64,000 bases of DNA from Pseudomonas frederiksbergensis (lineage in GTDB: Bacteria > Pseudomonadota > Gammaproteobacteria > Pseudomonadales > Pseudomonadaceae), in assembly GCF_900105495.1 (NCBI RefSeq), contig NZ_FNTF01000002.1, forward strand, positions 2,703,501 to 2,767,500, given 5' to 3'. Position 1 is the stretch's first letter; each line of letters starts with the position of its first letter. The notes beneath the pieces were generated by a model. It made no database searches, was not told where the DNA came from, and saw only the letters and a program-made list of their open reading frames with translations. Shown one piece after another: positions 1 to 9,579 of the stretch. The position numbers and the translations under genes are program-made.

Positions 1-323
1 ACGTGGTCACCGACTTCACGCCGGGCATCGACAAACTCGACCTGTCGCAACTGCTGCAAGGGGAAAACAGCACCGCGGCGTCGCTGGATGATTACCTGCA
101 CTTCAAAGTCACCGGCAGCGGCGAATCACTGGTCACCAGCATCGACGTCAGCGCCATGGCCGGCGCCGCGCCGAACCAGACCATCGACCTGGCGGGTGTG
201 AACCTGGCCAGCCATTACGGCGTAACGCCGGGGGCGGGTGGGGTGATTGCAGGGGGGCAGGATACGGCGACGATTATCAACGGGATGTTGAATGATCATT
301 CGTTGAAGGTGGATACGGTGTGA
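1..323 (+). CDS. lapA: LapA-type giant adhesin, C-terminal end (partial)
   Basis: This is the 3' end of an open frame that enters from the left edge, so the start is not in the window. The last ~107 residues look like the C-terminal target domain of type I secreted RTX adhesins: they begin VTDFTPGIDKLDLSQLL and continue with short hydrophobic beta-strand motifs and DTATIINGML near the end. In P. fluorescens LapA is exported by LapEBC, held in the outer membrane by its N-terminus, and released when LapG cleaves it. The presence of lapD and lapG 12 kb away supports the identification. A strong terminator follows 11 bp after the stop. The specific name LapA rests on context, because the diagnostic N-terminal retention module is outside the window. 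Confidence 0.85.
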   Translation, partial: VVTDFTPGIDKLDLSQLLQGENSTAASLDDYLHFKVTGSGESLVTSIDVSAMAGAAPNQTIDLAGVNLASHYGVTPGAGGVIAGGQDTATIINGMLNDHSLKVDTV

Positions 324-334
324 TCTGAAATGAC

Positions 335-372
335 AAAACCCGCCATCCCTGTGAAAGGGATGGCGGGTTTTG
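335..372 (+). terminator. Rho-independent terminator after lapA
   Basis: Two perfectly complementary 15-base arms (AAAACCCGCCATCCC and its complement) enclose a 7-base loop, 11 bp after the lapA stop. A T-rich stretch follows. The stem also faces the 3' end of the convergent gene ending at 449, so it may act in both directions. Confidence 0.9.
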
Positions 373-448
373 TTGTTTGTTACATTGTTTTCGCGAGCAG
401 GCGAAATTTTCTGCTGTCGCCGTATCCTCGGTTTTCCGTCGGGGGGTG

Positions 449-3436
449 CTACTTAAGACCTAACCCACAACGTATGGTTGTCGGACTGGTGTTGCCGGAT
501 CCTTTATTAGAATAAATGAATGTGATTCCCCATAGGTTGCCTCCGGAATAATAGGATTTAAACCAGGTTCCTTCTGCATCGTTAATTGGCCAATGGCCGC
601 CTTTATACAAATTTGATATAAGGCTCAATTCACCGTTTGCCGTCCCCAGACGAAGCCCACGGGCATTTGCAATATTCTCTATTTGTGAATAGTTTCCTCG
701 TCCCAGATCAAAGCACTCAAAGACGGCTTCGTTAATAAAGATGTCGTAGCTCTTCGACTGTGCGGCCTGATCGCGAACAGTTATTGTGGCTGTGCCTTTT
801 CCGAGTACCGTAACTCGACCCGTGGAGGGATTGACCGAGCTAACCCTTGAATTACTAGAGCTATAAACGTATGGCGGACGACCGCCGCTTGCTTCGCGCG
901 AAGAACCGAAAAAGATCACATCATTAGGTATCGTGGGCCATACATAGAGCTTCCGATTTGAAGTTATTGGACTAGTGTTAAATACTAATTCAGGTAGTTT
1001 TATGGCCCTGACCGTATAAGTTCGCAGCGGGAAGGTCACCGCCGTGGCGTCGCTGGCTACTTTGTCGAAATTCACCCGGAAGGTGATCTTCACCTGACTG
1101 CCATCTTTCAGGGTTTTCAGCCATGCCACCGCGGCCGGTGTAACCAGATTTGCTGGCGGCTTGTTATGGGCCGGTCCTTCCCAGACTACCTCTTTGGTCG
1201 CACTGCCGTTTTCGGCGACGCCGTCATAACGTAACCAGACACGCTGCCCTGAGGTCTGTAACGGCCACTGAGCAACCCTAAGTTGTTCGGTTCCACTCAG
1301 GTTGGTGACATCCAGCACATTGTTCACCGCGCTGTCGATGGCCGGCATGGGTAAAGCCCCATCATGATTGGGGATGGTCTGCACGGCCAGGGTCAAGGCC
1401 TGCGAGGGCGGATAGGCTGCGCCGTTGCGGATGACCGTGTAGGTCACCGTCACCGGTTTACCCAAGTTGAAGGCCACCACGCTGTTGGGAATCGGGATTT
1501 CTTTGGTGCCGACTGTGCCCACATCGATGGAGGCCGAAGTGTACGAGCCGTCACCGGCAGTGCCCGCCCAGGTCACGCTCAGTTGGTCCGTGTCGAGCAT
1601 GCCGGTGTAGTGCGGCACGATCACGGTCAAGGTGTCCTTGGCGGCGATCGGGTTCAGCTTGTCGCCAAGGGCTTCTTTCACCGAAGGCCGGTTGAGCGTA
1701 AGGGCCGAGCGGACGATCAATGTCCGTGCAGCGGAGGACACTCCCGAGCCATACAGCGCCTTGGCGGTAAAACTATGCGTTGCCACGCTCAGCCCGGAAA
1801 CAAGCTGGGTCCAGATACCCGTGTCCGGGTCGGCCGTCGGCTGACCTTTGGAGACGGCGCCGTCGAGCACCTCAACTTTCAGGCCTTTGCTGGCGGTGCC
1901 GCTCAGGGTCACTGCGGTTTCCACGGTGCTGCTGCCATTGGGAATCTCGATCCCGCTCGCAGAGCCCTTGACCGAACTGATCGTTGGCACCACCAGCTCC
2001 ACCGCCTTGATGGTATAGGTCCGATCCGGAAACACCGTGGCCGTGGCCAGATTGTTGCTCTTGTCCAGCGAGACCTTGAACTTGATCGTCAGCGTGGTGC
2101 CGTGTCCGAGTTGCTTGAGATAGCTGTTGTCCAGCGCGTTGGGCCAGAATCCTTGACTGATCCAGGTGGCGTTGACCTGATACGGGAGGCCGTTCCACCG
2201 GGTCAGGTTGTGTGCCGTGCCGTCCGCCTTCTTGCCTTCCAGACTCAGCCAGCACGGCTGGCCCGCTTCGATCAGCGTGTGGAGCAGGGCGTGAATGGTC
2301 GCGTTGTTGCTGCCCAGCGCCATCACATCCAGAAAGTTGTTGGCGTCGGCCTCGACGATCTTTGGCGCGATCAGTGCCGTCGCTGGCAGCGTCAGGATGT
2401 TCAATGGCAAAGGCAATGAGGGGGCGGGTTTGCCGTTGCGTTCGACGACGTAAGTGACCGTCACCTGTTTACCCAGGCTGTAGGCCAGCACCGAGCGCGG
2501 CACGGCGATTTCCAGACCTGCGCTGACCAGCCGCTGCGGGCTGGTGTAGGAGCCCGCCACCGCTGAGCCGGTCGCGCCTTGCCAGATCACGCTCAACTTG
2601 TCGGTGGGCAGCAGCGAGGCTTGCGGCACCAGCACTCGGACTTCCGGCTGGGTCGGGCTGAAGTTGGTGCCGGTCATGCCCTTGACAGTCGGGGCCGGCA
2701 GGTCAAGTCGGTCGAGATGAATGTCCAGTCGCTTCTCCGGGGATTTGACCCGGTTGAGCAACTGGTCGACGACAGCAAATTCAGCTACTGCACTCGCGTT
2801 GTCACCCGCCTTCTGGAACGTGTCGGTGAACAGTGTGTGGGTGATTGGCGCCGTGCCGTCGGGGACATCGAACTCGACTAGGGTGTCGCCCAACCCAAAC
2901 TTGATGCGGTCGTGGTTGCGCCGGTTGGCATAGGTGAACCCGAACTCCACCCCTTGCGCCGCGCGTGCGGCGCTGACGCCGTCCTTGAGTACGTCGGCCG
3001 GGATTATCAGATTCAGGTTTTCCGCAGGCCGTAGGTGATACAGCACGAGCAGATCCCGAGAGGGTTCCGAGTTCCCGCTGGGACGAGTGACCATGTAATG
3101 CAGCCGATTGACGCCCTGTCTCAAATTCCCGTGTGGCAGGCACAGGCGCTGGCGCAGCGTTTCCTCCCCCGGCTTGACGGTCTGGCCTGCTCCTGGGATG
3201 AGATCGCCGTTGCAATACAAATCCACGTGATCATCGGCCGCCATGATCCAGGAGCGCTGCTGCAGTTCGGTCCAGGGATCGACCAGGCATACAAGGCCCT
3301 GTGCCTGGCCGTAGTAAAGGGCTTTGGAAATACCGCCGTCGGCGATGCCGGCCGGTTTCACCGGCGTGACCCAGCCATGGATGATCATGGGATGCAGCAC
3401 AAACAATTCGTTCAACACCGCGGACTGGATATCCAT
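449..3436 (-). CDS. Large Ig-like repeat protein with a C-terminal BIG2-like module
   Basis: The product is a 995-residue protein of unknown function. The ATG at 3436 is chosen because AAGGAGAA lies 5 bases upstream; the frame stays open 51 codons further up with no such site. Residues ~35-180 form a module also seen in the products of the 3745-7395 and 9580-12741 genes (a VDPW-type motif, later VTRPSG). Then come about five Ig-like repeats of ~90-100 residues, each opening like PTVKG or PAIDS and carrying an LSVTWAG core strand, followed by a BIG2-like segment (VSSVNPSTGRVTVLGKGTATITV). A final ~85-residue domain has two well-separated cysteines. No signal peptide, RTX repeats or lipobox is visible. 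The 3' ~550 bp are visibly richer in A+T than the rest of the gene. It sits tail-to-tail with lapA. Adhesion or extracellular matrix function is only inference. Confidence 0.75.
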   Translation of the reverse strand: MDIQSAVLNELFVLHPMIIHGWVTPVKPAGIADGGISKALYYGQAQGLVCLVDPWTELQQRSWIMAADDHVDLYCNGDLIPGAGQTVKPGEETLRQRLCLPHGNLRQGVNRLHYMVTRPSGNSEPSRDLLVLYHLRPAENLNLIIPADVLKDGVSAARAAQGVEFGFTYANRRNHDRIKFGLGDTLVEFDVPDGTAPITHTLFTDTFQKAGDNASAVAEFAVVDQLLNRVKSPEKRLDIHLDRLDLPAPTVKGMTGTNFSPTQPEVRVLVPQASLLPTDKLSVIWQGATGSAVAGSYTSPQRLVSAGLEIAVPRSVLAYSLGKQVTVTYVVERNGKPAPSLPLPLNILTLPATALIAPKIVEADANNFLDVMALGSNNATIHALLHTLIEAGQPCWLSLEGKKADGTAHNLTRWNGLPYQVNATWISQGFWPNALDNSYLKQLGHGTTLTIKFKVSLDKSNNLATATVFPDRTYTIKAVELVVPTISSVKGSASGIEIPNGSSTVETAVTLSGTASKGLKVEVLDGAVSKGQPTADPDTGIWTQLVSGLSVATHSFTAKALYGSGVSSAARTLIVRSALTLNRPSVKEALGDKLNPIAAKDTLTVIVPHYTGMLDTDQLSVTWAGTAGDGSYTSASIDVGTVGTKEIPIPNSVVAFNLGKPVTVTYTVIRNGAAYPPSQALTLAVQTIPNHDGALPMPAIDSAVNNVLDVTNLSGTEQLRVAQWPLQTSGQRVWLRYDGVAENGSATKEVVWEGPAHNKPPANLVTPAAVAWLKTLKDGSQVKITFRVNFDKVASDATAVTFPLRTYTVRAIKLPELVFNTSPITSNRKLYVWPTIPNDVIFFGSSREASGGRPPYVYSSSNSRVSSVNPSTGRVTVLGKGTATITVRDQAAQSKSYDIFINEAVFECFDLGRGNYSQIENIANARGLRLGTANGELSLISNLYKGGHWPINDAEGTWFKSYYSGGNLWGITFIYSNKGSGNTSPTTIRCGLGLK

Positions 3437-3516
3437 TACGTTCTCCTTGGAGGTGGCAAGCCCTGAGTCCTCTCGGGACGCGGGCTCATCACACACCAGG
3501 CTGGGAAGGTTGGCTA

Positions 3517-3532
3517 CTGTCAGATCTGACAG
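3517..3532. promoter_or_regulatory. Perfect 16-bp palindrome, possible operator
   Basis: CTGTCAGATCTGACAG is a perfect inverted repeat 81 bp upstream of the Ig-protein start at 3436. A near-identical copy lies at 12806-12821 in the same relation to the lapD 3' sequence and to the first gene of the block. It could be an operator or a small hairpin at the end of lapD transcripts. No T-run follows, so a terminator is less likely. Confidence 0.4.
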
Positions 3533-3569
3533 GTAAGCGTGACTTCCAGACGAACGGTCGAATTCCTCA

Positions 3570-3700
3570 CGTCGGCTTCGGCGGCCCAATCAACCGCTCC
3601 ATCACCCCAAACAACCCCAACTCCCGGATCACCTCCAACTCCCCCTTGGTCTGGACCATCTCCGCAATCAACGGCAAATCAATGCTGTTGGTGGCCCGAT
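3570..3700 (-). pseudogene. Duplicated 3' fragment of lapD
   Basis: About 131 bp match the 3' end of lapD at 12860-12990 (offset 9290) with only a handful of substitutions. The fragment keeps the lapD frame for about 43 codons, including the EMV.TKGELEVIREL region, and ends with its own TGA. The match stops abruptly near 3700, where unrelated sequence begins. Weaker collinear similarity continues to the palindrome at 3517-3532. It has no start and is too short to be functional, so it is a recombination or duplication scar inside the accessory block. Confidence 0.85.
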
Positions 3701-3744
3701 AAATAAATGCGTCCCCTTATCGCGCTTTTCCTTTATCGCGGTGC

Positions 3745-6700
3745 TCAGGAAATCCTTCTTACTATGATGTGATCTATCTGATAGTCATTACCCCCGGCGC
3801 TACCACTTCCGCCTCCTCGGTCTTCGTGGCTAATGATTTGAATGGTGTGATTGCCAGTATATGCAACATGAAAATTGACATCGATCGTCCTCCATTGCCC
3901 CGTTCGATAAATGGTGTTGCGAGGCCAGATCACTTGGCCTGTGGCAGTTTGGATCGAAAAAATGGGTGGCATGTTTTCTGGCTGAGGACTGTAGTTAAAG
4001 ACGCGCAAACTGATTAAATATTGTCTTCCTGCTGTGAGTGTAAATGTTTGACTGAATAGCACGCCGGAATGTCCAGAATGAGCTGTCGTATAGTTATCAA
4101 ACACGCCACCGGTGATTCGTCCTTGATACCCGGCGGGGCCAATTTGCCAACCACCCGCAGTGCCGTTATTGAAGTCAGTCACTGAGTCTTGCCAAGGCTC
4201 CGATGATCTAAATCCCGTTGACGGTGACTCTTTCTCTGATCCACCGGTAACGCGCGTTACCAGGTAGGTGACCGTAACGTCATACCCTCTATTGTTGATT
4301 GCCAGCGCTCGGTCAACGTTGATTGTTCTGGAGCCCAATGAATCAATTCTCACAGGCAGCGTGGTGTCGCTGCCGCCCGGTCCTGTCCACCTCACTCTGA
4401 CCCTGTCGCCAATCGCCATGCCTTGATATTGCGACACGATGACCGGTACGCCGCTTGCAGGGACTCTGTCCGGGTCAAGAATGCCACCGACGACGCCAGT
4501 AACGGTGGGAGGGCCAAGTTTGAGTTCGACCACGACGTTAAAGGTATAAGGTGGCGACTCACGTTGTTCGCCATCTTCGGCACGGGTAACGTGATAGACC
4601 ACCGTGACGCTGCGCCCGGCGTTGGCCAACGCGACATTTTTGGGCACATTGAAGCTCATTTCTTCCCGCTTGGAGACTTGTTGTACGGGAGTGGTATCGG
4701 AACCACTGCCCGGAGCCCCACGCCAGGAGACGAAGACTTTGTCTCCCACGGCCATGCCACCATAACGAGGCACCTTCACCACCGCACCACTGGCAGGCAG
4801 GAGGACAGGGTCGAGGGCATTGCCCACCACACCGTTCACACTTGGCGCGATCAGGACCAACTCTCCCACTTGCATTAATGTCAGTAGCAGTCGCGGAAAC
4901 TCCTGTGCCAGATCACTATCGTCGCCGCCATCGAAAGCGACCTTGGCAATCAGTGTGAGCAGTGTTTTGTCAGTCAATTGCAGAAGTCGTGCCCGTGGAA
5001 GAAAGGTACTCAAACCCCTTTCGGCTTCCTGCTGGGTTATGGCTTTGCCGTCATACAACGTAATGGTTTCAAGGCTGCCGTTTTTGGTGCCTTCGGCGTG
5101 CAACCAGACTTTCTGGCCCTCGGCGCTGTGTGGCCATTTGGCCAGGGTGGTGGTCGCATCTCCAATGAAGGCCGCCAGTTCCAGCACCTTGTCATCGGGT
5201 GCCTGAGTGATCTTTGGGGTTGGCAGATCACTGAGTGAAAACTTCTGCACGTGAAGATTCAGCGGATTGGAGGGTTTCACCTGTACATAGCGTTTGACGT
5301 TATAGGTGACCACCACGTCTCGATCCAGGTTGAAGGGGACCAACTGGGTAGGCATCTCAACTTCTTTAGGTTCAATCGTACGAACCTCTCTTTCAAGGCT
5401 CGTAAAAGATCCTTGGCCCGGCGCCCCGGTCCAGGTGACGCTTAGTCGGTCAGTCGTTTCCATGGTGGCATAGCGCGGAATTTTAACCGTAAGGTAGGCC
5501 TGCGCCTTGATCGGATTCAATGCGTTGCCGTCTGCCTCTTTCACCTCCGGCGCTGGCAATTCGCCAATCAACGTGCCGACGATCAGCAGCAGCAGTTCCG
5601 ATGTCTCGTATTCGCCGGTGGCTGCGCGCTTGAGGGTGTAACGGACCTCGACCTGCTGGTTCATGTTGGGCTTGATGAATTGCGCATCGATCCTGAAGGT
5701 CAATGGCTTGCCGACCAGACCGGTAGTGATTGGCAGTCGGTCGGTGGTCGTGCCGGCAGGGGAGATACCCCTCCAGTAGTAGGTCAACTCGTCTCCCTTG
5801 GCAGTCCCCAAATAGGGGATACGCAAGATGGCGTTGAGCGGCACCAGTGCTGGGTCGAGTACGCCGTCCTGAATTTTGTCCACGAGCGGGGCGGGCAACG
5901 TGGCCAATATTGCGCCGACCTTCACGGACAAATAATCGGATTCGTCAATCTTGCGAGTTTGCGCCAGGTCATTGGCTACACGGTAAAAAACGTCGAGTGT
6001 GCCGCCATCGAGCGGCGTGATGTGCATATTCTCGACGAGCAGGGTGATGTGTTTGAGTCGGGCGTCGCCCGCCGTCACGGTATAGGGCACTTCATGCAGG
6101 TAGGGATTACCATTGGTCTTCGTGCCTGACCAGACGAGGCTGATCAGGTCGCCGTCAGTCATTTCCAGATAACGGATATGCACGGTCGCCCGGCTGACAG
6201 TTGGCTCCAGTGTTTCCCCGATGACTTCGCTGATGGTCGGCGCCGGCAAATTCGAGATCTTGCCTCTGACTGTGGCGAAGGCGCGCTTGGAAGACAATGG
6301 TGGGGCACCATTGGCTTTGATCAACACGTATGACGCATCCGCCGAGCCCATGGCAATGGCTTTGACAAGCTCGTAGGGCACCTTGACCTGGACAGGGTCT
6401 GGGCCTTTGACAATGGTTACCGATTTTTTATGGTTGACCGGCTCGCTGGAAGAAGGGCGCGTACCGACCCAGGACACCTCAAGCGTGTCGCCGGTTTCGA
6501 AGTCCTCGGGCGTGATGTCTATTTGCAGGGTGACCGGGGCCCTGTTCAATTGATCCAGATCGATAACACCGTTCAATGCTTCTACGATAAGAGGTGCCTG
6601 CAGTCGCCAGGCACCAGCGTCGACATTCACTGTGGTAATTGCGGACCACTTTTCGCAGAAGTTGAACACTTCATCAAAAACTTCGTAGCGCACCGGCAAG

Positions 6701-7395
6701 GCATTGCTGTCACCTCCGGCCAGGACCGTCGCCTGATCAACAGTGAGGGTGATCGCCTCTGTGCCTGCGGCCTGTTGCTCAGTGATCCGCAGAGCGGGGG
6801 CGAATGCAGTCCCCCACTTCAGTCGTACCGTATCTCTTGCGGCAATTGCCGGGTAAATCGGCACAGTGATTGGAATGCCGTTTTTCGCCCATTCGGCATC
6901 CACGCCGTTTTTGATCACATCCTCGGGTAGCTTTGGGGCTTTCAGTTCTGAATGCCAAGGTTCAAAGGGGCGCTTGTCCGGCCCGCCCGGGCGGTTGCGC
7001 TTGACTAGAATTCGCAATGGCACAGAAGTTTCATCAGGGGTCGTCGAGCCACTGCGAGTTATCTCGTAATACACTTTCTCAACCCAGCCCGAGACAATGT
7101 GGGTAGTCGGTATGTAGAACAGCAGGCGCTTATCGACTTCTTCAGGCAAAACCTCTTTTTCATAGACCTTGAGAGCACCCCAGTAAATGTCGTGTCGGTC
7201 TCCTGCCTGCATGCCTTGATAAGGGTCGATGTTGCAAAGCATCCCGGCGGGGTGATTGGCAAGCACCGCAATATTGACTCCAGCATCACCGTCCGCGACC
7301 TGTCGGATCATGCCCGCGATCATCAAGGGATACGTGGCGAACACAGAATCAGTGTCATCAAATCGAGAGAACAGGCCTGGATCGAAAAGGTCCAT
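3745..7395 (-). CDS. Giant Ig-like repeat protein with a C-terminal jelly-roll-like domain
   Basis: The product is a 1216-residue protein of unknown function. The ATG at 7395 has AGGAG six bases upstream. The N-terminal ~150 residues contain the module shared with its neighbours (MLCNIDPYQGMQAGD, then YYEITRSG and KRNRPGG). A conserved HSELKAPKLPEDVIKNGV linker follows, and then about seven Ig-like repeats of ~95-105 residues. These open like APTISEVIGETLEP or APSVNGVVGNALDP and carry a core GD.V.VSWRG strand. The last ~150 residues differ: GWQIGPAGYQGRITGGVFDNY and TAGRQYLISLRVFNY resemble a galactose-binding or CBM-like beta-sandwich, though this is a fold impression only. No signal peptide or membrane segment is seen. 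The C-terminal coding part is more A+T-rich than the repeats. Upstream spacing to the next gene is 138 bp, so it may be co-transcribed from 12741. Confidence 0.75.
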   Translation of the reverse strand: MDLFDPGLFSRFDDTDSVFATYPLMIAGMIRQVADGDAGVNIAVLANHPAGMLCNIDPYQGMQAGDRHDIYWGALKVYEKEVLPEEVDKRLLFYIPTTHIVSGWVEKVYYEITRSGSTTPDETSVPLRILVKRNRPGGPDKRPFEPWHSELKAPKLPEDVIKNGVDAEWAKNGIPITVPIYPAIAARDTVRLKWGTAFAPALRITEQQAAGTEAITLTVDQATVLAGGDSNALPVRYEVFDEVFNFCEKWSAITTVNVDAGAWRLQAPLIVEALNGVIDLDQLNRAPVTLQIDITPEDFETGDTLEVSWVGTRPSSSEPVNHKKSVTIVKGPDPVQVKVPYELVKAIAMGSADASYVLIKANGAPPLSSKRAFATVRGKISNLPAPTISEVIGETLEPTVSRATVHIRYLEMTDGDLISLVWSGTKTNGNPYLHEVPYTVTAGDARLKHITLLVENMHITPLDGGTLDVFYRVANDLAQTRKIDESDYLSVKVGAILATLPAPLVDKIQDGVLDPALVPLNAILRIPYLGTAKGDELTYYWRGISPAGTTTDRLPITTGLVGKPLTFRIDAQFIKPNMNQQVEVRYTLKRAATGEYETSELLLLIVGTLIGELPAPEVKEADGNALNPIKAQAYLTVKIPRYATMETTDRLSVTWTGAPGQGSFTSLEREVRTIEPKEVEMPTQLVPFNLDRDVVVTYNVKRYVQVKPSNPLNLHVQKFSLSDLPTPKITQAPDDKVLELAAFIGDATTTLAKWPHSAEGQKVWLHAEGTKNGSLETITLYDGKAITQQEAERGLSTFLPRARLLQLTDKTLLTLIAKVAFDGGDDSDLAQEFPRLLLTLMQVGELVLIAPSVNGVVGNALDPVLLPASGAVVKVPRYGGMAVGDKVFVSWRGAPGSGSDTTPVQQVSKREEMSFNVPKNVALANAGRSVTVVYHVTRAEDGEQRESPPYTFNVVVELKLGPPTVTGVVGGILDPDRVPASGVPVIVSQYQGMAIGDRVRVRWTGPGGSDTTLPVRIDSLGSRTINVDRALAINNRGYDVTVTYLVTRVTGGSEKESPSTGFRSSEPWQDSVTDFNNGTAGGWQIGPAGYQGRITGGVFDNYTTAHSGHSGVLFSQTFTLTAGRQYLISLRVFNYSPQPENMPPIFSIQTATGQVIWPRNTIYRTGQWRTIDVNFHVAYTGNHTIQIISHEDRGGGSGSAGGNDYQIDHIIVRRIS

Positions 7396-7533
7396 GGGCG
7401 CTCCTGAGGGTCATCACCTGACGATGAGTCGTGGTTGCCCTTCAATCATGGAAACTTAATGGCTGAAGGAGGGGGGATGAAGTGCTGGGAGCCAGTCGAG
7501 GGTTTTCGCCTGGCCCCAGAGGCCGGGTTAGGA

Positions 7534-9513
7534 CTAAGCGTCTCGTGCCGGGTCAAATTCCTGCGCCGGGAGATAACCGCCCCATGTCACGAATTGGTTG
7601 TTCTCTTTGCGTGCGACAAACCCCCCATACACGGTTGCTGAAGGCGCGGGTCGGCTCTGAACCGTATAGATTTCAACAACCCCGCTACTCAATGCGTTTT
7701 GCAACGCTGGGGGAATCTCGCCACCGTCGTAGGCCGCTCTACCCCAAGCAACGACAGCGCCTTTGGTTTGGCCTTGATCGACCAGTGCGGCAAACGCACC
7801 ATTGGAGCAATACACCTTACGAATGGTGCTGGCCATCAGGACCTGGCGGGTCACGTCAGGAAGTGTGCCTCCCGTTGCAGCCAATCCCCAGGAGATGACC
7901 TCTTTGGTGCGACCATCGGCATCACGACTGATCAACACGAAGCTACCGTCATTGCGTACCAGTTCGATGTCGCCACCATCTTTTGTTTCAACCCTGGACG
8001 ACACTCGTGTCGATGCAGGGGGGGCGGAGAAAGCCCTGAAAGCCCCGAATGCTTCGGCCTCAGAGGGTTCGACAATAGGGCTGGCTTCAAACAGTGATTC
8101 GATACGGCTTTGGGTGTCGCCTTCTTCAAACAGTGCCTGTGCGTTCATGGATGGGGCATCGACGCTTTCTGTAGCCTCAACGCCCATGACTCCCATAGTT
8201 CTCATAGCACTCATAGCCCTGCTTCGGGTCGGGATCGGTCCCCCGCCGTAACCTGCGTATCCCCACGCCGCTGCCTGGCCATTGGCATTTACAAAACACA
8301 TGGCCCAGGGGCTGGCAGCACACAATGCAAGATTGCCCTTGGCGGCAAGGCTTGCTGCTGCTTCAGACATCGTGCCGCCGAAACTCGCATTCCCCCAGGT
8401 CACGGCTTTTTTCCTGCCAAGGGTGATTGCACAAAAGGCATGCTCATTGGCAATGACCGTTTGAGCGCCGTTATCGTCGTAGATTTTTTCCAGCGCGGCA
8501 GCTGGTATGACGCCATTTGTTCCCCAGCCGATCAAGTCGCCTTCGGCCGTGATTGCGCAAAATGCTGCAGATGAGGCAACGATTCGCTCCACCTTCATCA
8601 AGTCGAGTTCCGCCTGCACCTCGGCCGGGATCACGCCGCCTGTGGCGACCGGTCCCCAGGCGTATACCTTGCCGGCCTTGGTTAGCACAACGAATGAACT
8701 CGTAGTGGAGTAGATGGCGGTTGGCGGATCAAAAAACAGCTTGGTTTGAATGGCCAATGGAACCTCGCCCCCCGTCGCCGCAGACCCGATAGCACCAATG
8801 GTGTGCTCACCCGGTTTGGGGTTTCGATAGATAAACGCCAGTGACGTCTCGTTGGCGTATACCGCTTTGACGTCCCTGATAATCGGCTTGTTGGCGGGCA
8901 TGTTCGGGCCCCAGACAAACAGCTGGTTACCGCTGCCTACCGGCACCAAAGCACCAAAACTACTATGGGTCGAGGACATGGTGGTGGCGGGGTTGTTCAA
9001 CAGATAGCTCGCTATCTCCGGGGGCACGACACCACCGAACGTACTGCCTCCCATGACGGAAACGTTCTGTGTGACCCGGTTCTTCAACGCCATGGCGCCC
9101 GCCGACGTGGTGATCATCCCGTCCTTGGGGGTATTGGCGTGGAAGGCGTACTGGCCGCGCTGCTTCAGGTAACTGTTCTCGCTCTCCTCGTCCGAGATGT
9201 TCTGGAATCCCCCCGTGGTGATGATGATCGACTCGGAGAAGGTCTCCTCGCCAGTTTCACCGGACAAGGCGCTCGGAGTCACCGAGAATGTCAGCTCCAT
9301 GCCATCGTGCTCAGCCAGCAGCGTTAAATCGAGCGTAGTGGCAATTACGTCGCCAGTCTCTCCCCCGTTGTACCAGCAATACATTGAGCCACTTTCGGGA
9401 TTTTCGTCTGCATTCTGATAGAGGTAGCTGCCGGTAATCGTTCCGCCAACGAGTGGCTGACCCATGATGGTAACGTTGCTGACAGTCGGTGCAGCTTTCA
9501 CGTTGATGCTCAT
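7534..9513 (-). CDS. RCC1-like repeat protein with an N-terminal Ig-like domain
   Basis: The product is a 659-residue protein. The ATG at 9513 (MSINVKAAPTV) is chosen because GGAG lies ~9 bases upstream; the open frame extends 14 codons further without a site. Residues 1-~110 resemble an Ig-like domain. The rest is a series of ~50-residue repeats with cores such as VYAWGPVATGGVIP, LIGWGTNGVIP and AAWGYAGYGGG, as in RCC1 beta-propeller blades. An interruption around the low-complexity RSRAMSAMRTMGVMGVEA stretch splits the repeats in two. RCC1 propellers are protein- or DNA-binding scaffolds, and the ligand here is unknown. No signal peptide is visible. It lies 66 bp downstream of a gene whose C-terminus carries the same repeat type, which suggests co-expression and shared origin. 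Confidence 0.75.
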   Translation of the reverse strand: MSINVKAAPTVSNVTIMGQPLVGGTITGSYLYQNADENPESGSMYCWYNGGETGDVIATTLDLTLLAEHDGMELTFSVTPSALSGETGEETFSESIIITTGGFQNISDEESENSYLKQRGQYAFHANTPKDGMITTSAGAMALKNRVTQNVSVMGGSTFGGVVPPEIASYLLNNPATTMSSTHSSFGALVPVGSGNQLFVWGPNMPANKPIIRDVKAVYANETSLAFIYRNPKPGEHTIGAIGSAATGGEVPLAIQTKLFFDPPTAIYSTTSSFVVLTKAGKVYAWGPVATGGVIPAEVQAELDLMKVERIVASSAAFCAITAEGDLIGWGTNGVIPAAALEKIYDDNGAQTVIANEHAFCAITLGRKKAVTWGNASFGGTMSEAAASLAAKGNLALCAASPWAMCFVNANGQAAAWGYAGYGGGPIPTRSRAMSAMRTMGVMGVEATESVDAPSMNAQALFEEGDTQSRIESLFEASPIVEPSEAEAFGAFRAFSAPPASTRVSSRVETKDGGDIELVRNDGSFVLISRDADGRTKEVISWGLAATGGTLPDVTRQVLMASTIRKVYCSNGAFAALVDQGQTKGAVVAWGRAAYDGGEIPPALQNALSSGVVEIYTVQSRPAPSATVYGGFVARKENNQFVTWGGYLPAQEFDPARDA

Positions 9514-9579
9514 TGCATTTCTCCAGGGACAAGTTTCCCCACATGCAGGAAACACAGTTCAAAAAACATCGGTTGTTGT

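Noticed and set aside
1364..2419. Long plus-strand frame (351 codons) opposite the Ig-repeat gene
   Set aside because: It lies antisense within a clearly repetitive Ig-coding frame; the product is Arg/Gly/His-rich low-complexity sequence with no domain.
7396..7533. Searched for a small gene, an operator copy or a lapD scar between two block genes
   Set aside because: No CTGTCA palindrome, no lapD similarity and no small ORF with a ribosome site; only a weak GGCC-type stem is visible.
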